From: F1-120-MAGs118 sp013360535
Lineage (GTDB): Bacteria > Planctomycetota > UBA1135 > GCA-002686595
NCBI GenBank assembly: GCA_026647215.1
Contig: JAPKHC010000012.1
Location: 1 to 64,000 of the forward strand
Direction: 5' to 3'
Length of the DNA stretch: 64,000 nucleotides
Made by a program: the position numbers and the translations under genes. This document shows, one piece after another, positions 62,286 to 64,000 of the stretch. The first letter of the stretch is position 1; every line of letters begins with the position of its first letter. The notes under the pieces are model-generated. The model was not told the DNA's origin. It saw only the letters and a list, made by a program, of their open reading frames with translations, and ran no database searches.

Positions 62286-64000
62286 TCACGGCCTCGACAA
62301 GTCGAGGTCGAAGCGCGTCGTGCGGCCGTCGCTCACTTCGCAGTTCCACTCGATCGGTTCGGAGCTTCGCATCCTCACCGTGCCCCCTGACTGGGGGTCG
62401 ACCTCGCGCTCGAGCTGGAGCAACTGCCACGGACCCGGCGTAAGGCCCTCGAACCGATAGCGTCCACCGGGACCCGCGCGGTACGAGCGACCGAAGCCGT
62501 CGCCTCGCGACAGGCCGAGGATCGTGCCTTCGGCGTCGGCGCCACCGGGGAGCAGCACGACACCCTCGATGACGCCGCCGCGGACGAGCGCGAGCTCGAG
62601 CGCGACCGATTCGTCGGGGACGAGCGGCCCGAGTTCGGACGGTGCGAAGCCGGGAGCGACGGCGCGGATCCACTGAGGTTCGTCTCCGCTGAACGGCAGC
62701 TCGAAACGGCCCTCGGCGTCGGTGGTTGTCCCTGCTTCCGGCCAACCGTCGTGCACGGCACGGAAACCGTTGACGGTGAGCGACACGTTCCCAGCATCGG
62801 GGAAGCGGCTCACGCTCGCGCCGGCGACCGGCTCGCCTTGCGCGAGCACGCGGCCACGCAGCAGCTTCGCGCGCGCGAGCCGGATCTCGAGCGTCGAGCG
62901 GGCGACCGGGCGTTCGAGCTTCGCGCTCTCGTGCCTGACGTAGCCCTTGGCTTCTATCTCGAGGCGCATGCGACCTGTCGGCACGGGAAGCGCGTAGCGA
63001 CCTTCGCCGTCGGAACTCGGTCGAAGGAAGTTGGCGTTCCAGACTCCGCCGTGCGACTCGCGAAAGTGCTGCACGGTGCATTCGTTGACCGGCTCGCCGT
63101 CGGGCCCGCGCAGCACGAGATAGAACGGCTCGTTGACGCCCAGTCGCAGTTCGAACGTGCCCGTGCCGAGCTTCACGTCGAGGAGCGTTGCCTCAGAGTA
63201 GCGCTGTTCCGGGTCGCTCGCGGACAGGTCGTAGGTGGAGAATCCCGGCTCCACCGCGAGTCGGAAACGCCCGTCCGGTCCGGTCATCGCTCCCTTCGAT
63301 CCCATGCGGGCCAGATTGCGGTACGAGCAGGACACGAAGGCTCCATTGACCGGATCGCCGTCGGGCGAAAGCACTATGCCGGCGACGACTTCGTCGTCAC
63401 TCAGGCGCGGCACGGTGAGCACGAACCCGTGCAGATCGACGCCTTCGACGAGCGTGAACTCGTCGCTCCACACCGTGCGACTCTCGGTGCTCTTGGCCCA
63501 CAGCCATGCCTTGCCGACGGGAAGCCCCTCGAGATGGAAGTCGCCGTTCAGGCCGGATTCGACGAACAGGGAAGATTCGATGTGGCTGTACTCGCGCGAG
63601 ATGCGGCCGGATTCGTCGGTGGGATCGAACTCCCCAATCTCCGGCCCAACCCAAACGAACGGAACCGCCGCGCCCGTTTCGTCGACGGTGCGCCCGTACA
63701 CGTCCACCCCTGGGCCGAGCACGACATCGCCGAGCGTGGTCGTCTGACCCGCCGTCAGCACGCATTCCAGCGCCTGCGACTCGCAACCCTTGCGGCGCAC
63801 GACGAACTCCACGGACCAGCTGGAGCCCATTCCTGGCGGCTGCGAAAGTGCGAGCGTGATGCGACCCTCAGCGTCACTCGCCGCGCGGGTGTGCGTTCGT
63901 TTGACGCCGAGCACGAGCACATCGGGCCACGGACTGCCAAGCTTGTCGACGAACCGCGCTGTCAGCGTCGCGATCGGCCTGTCCGCGTCTTCGTCATCTC
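62286..64000 (-). CDS. Carboxypeptidase-regulatory-like surface protein (partial, N-terminus outside window)
   Basis: At least 571 codons are open to the right edge with no stop. The visible part is a chain of transthyretin-like/CarboxypepD_reg domains: 'GPDGEPVNECTVQHF', 'LPVPTGRMRLEIEAKGYVRHE', 'TTDAEGRFELPFSGDE', 'GPGGRYRFEGLTPGPWQLLQLE' and others. It resembles the protein at 8913-10505. It is probably extracellular or surface-anchored, with no enzymatic motif visible. It is convergent with the secreted protein gene. Confidence 0.7.
   Translation of the reverse strand, partial: DDEDADRPIATLTARFVDKLGSPWPDVLVLGVKRTHTRAASDAEGRITLALSQPPGMGSSWSVEFVVRRKGCESQALECVLTAGQTTTLGDVVLGPGVDVYGRTVDETGAAVPFVWVGPEIGEFDPTDESGRISREYSHIESSLFVESGLNGDFHLEGLPVGKAWLWAKSTESRTVWSDEFTLVEGVDLHGFVLTVPRLSDDEVVAGIVLSPDGDPVNGAFVSCSYRNLARMGSKGAMTGPDGRFRLAVEPGFSTYDLSASDPEQRYSEATLLDVKLGTGTFELRLGVNEPFYLVLRGPDGEPVNECTVQHFRESHGGVWNANFLRPSSDGEGRYALPVPTGRMRLEIEAKGYVRHESAKLERPVARSTLEIRLARAKLLRGRVLAQGEPVAGASVSRFPDAGNVSLTVNGFRAVHDGWPEAGTTTDAEGRFELPFSGDEPQWIRAVAPGFAPSELGPLVPDESVALELALVRGGVIEGVVLLPGGADAEGTILGLSRGDGFGRSYRAGPGGRYRFEGLTPGPWQLLQLEREVDPQSGGTVRMRSSEPIEWNCEVSDGRTTRFDLDLSRP

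Overview
The window is very GC-rich bacterial DNA with strong GC3 bias, which opens long meaningless frames on the strand opposite most genes. It most likely comes from a Planctomycetota chromosome, probably a deep-branching marine type. The reasons are several secreted proteins ending in one shared roughly 140-residue C-terminal module, cytochrome c proteins, carboxypeptidase-regulatory-like surface proteins, and a flagellar locus of the flgFGAHIJNKL / fliK-flgDE type. The lineage is an inference. No rRNA, tRNA, CRISPR array, integrase or transposase was seen.

Layout. 1-3149: a yhaN-yhaO-like pair (membrane-anchored SMC-like ATPase running off the left edge, plus SbcD-like phosphoesterase). 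3204-12955: a small HMA-domain protein, GmhA, a Spy-like protein, a di-heme peroxidase, three lipoproteins or secreted proteins, a surface-anchored protein, a DUF2325 protein, a methyltransferase lipoprotein and a DUF952-DUF985 fusion. 13130-18675: a secreted protein, a NamZ-like muramidase, an AGE-type epimerase, NagB and an EamA exporter, suggesting amino-sugar or cell-wall recycling. 18764-22148: a tandem 56-bp repeat, a LOG-like protein and a GNAT acetyltransferase. 22145-31437 and 33312-37016: flagellar rod, ring, hook and junction genes on the minus strand. Each of the two operons is headed by a good sigma-54 (GG-N10-GC) promoter with a shared 15-mer upstream. 37336-45718: a large cytochrome c protein, RpiA, FeoA-FeoB with a candidate Fur box, a DUF2459 protein, a FeoB fragment and a secreted protein. 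46013-54800: Ogt, HDOD, a DsbD-type thiol-disulfide transporter, a CoA-transferase, a propeller protein and TesA. 54837-64000: YbbA-YbbP, CIA30, a methyltransferase, DUF2871, a 135-bp perfect palindrome, SPFH-Arc, another secreted protein and a partial surface protein.

The main discovery is in the DsbD-type gene (47530-49965, minus). Its reading frame is interrupted by one TGA exactly where the first cysteine of the C-terminal thioredoxin CXXC motif belongs, giving U-V-S-C. The frame then continues with a normal thioredoxin domain. A 9-bp hairpin with a G in loop position 2 lies at the right distance downstream for a bacterial SECIS. I read this as a selenoprotein DsbD.

Other items of note are a family of structured repeats whose first bases are the stop codon of the preceding gene (three loci, one amplified in tandem), the 135-bp palindrome, two nearly leaderless sigma-54 flagellar transcripts, and a C-terminal module shared by three otherwise unrelated secreted proteins.
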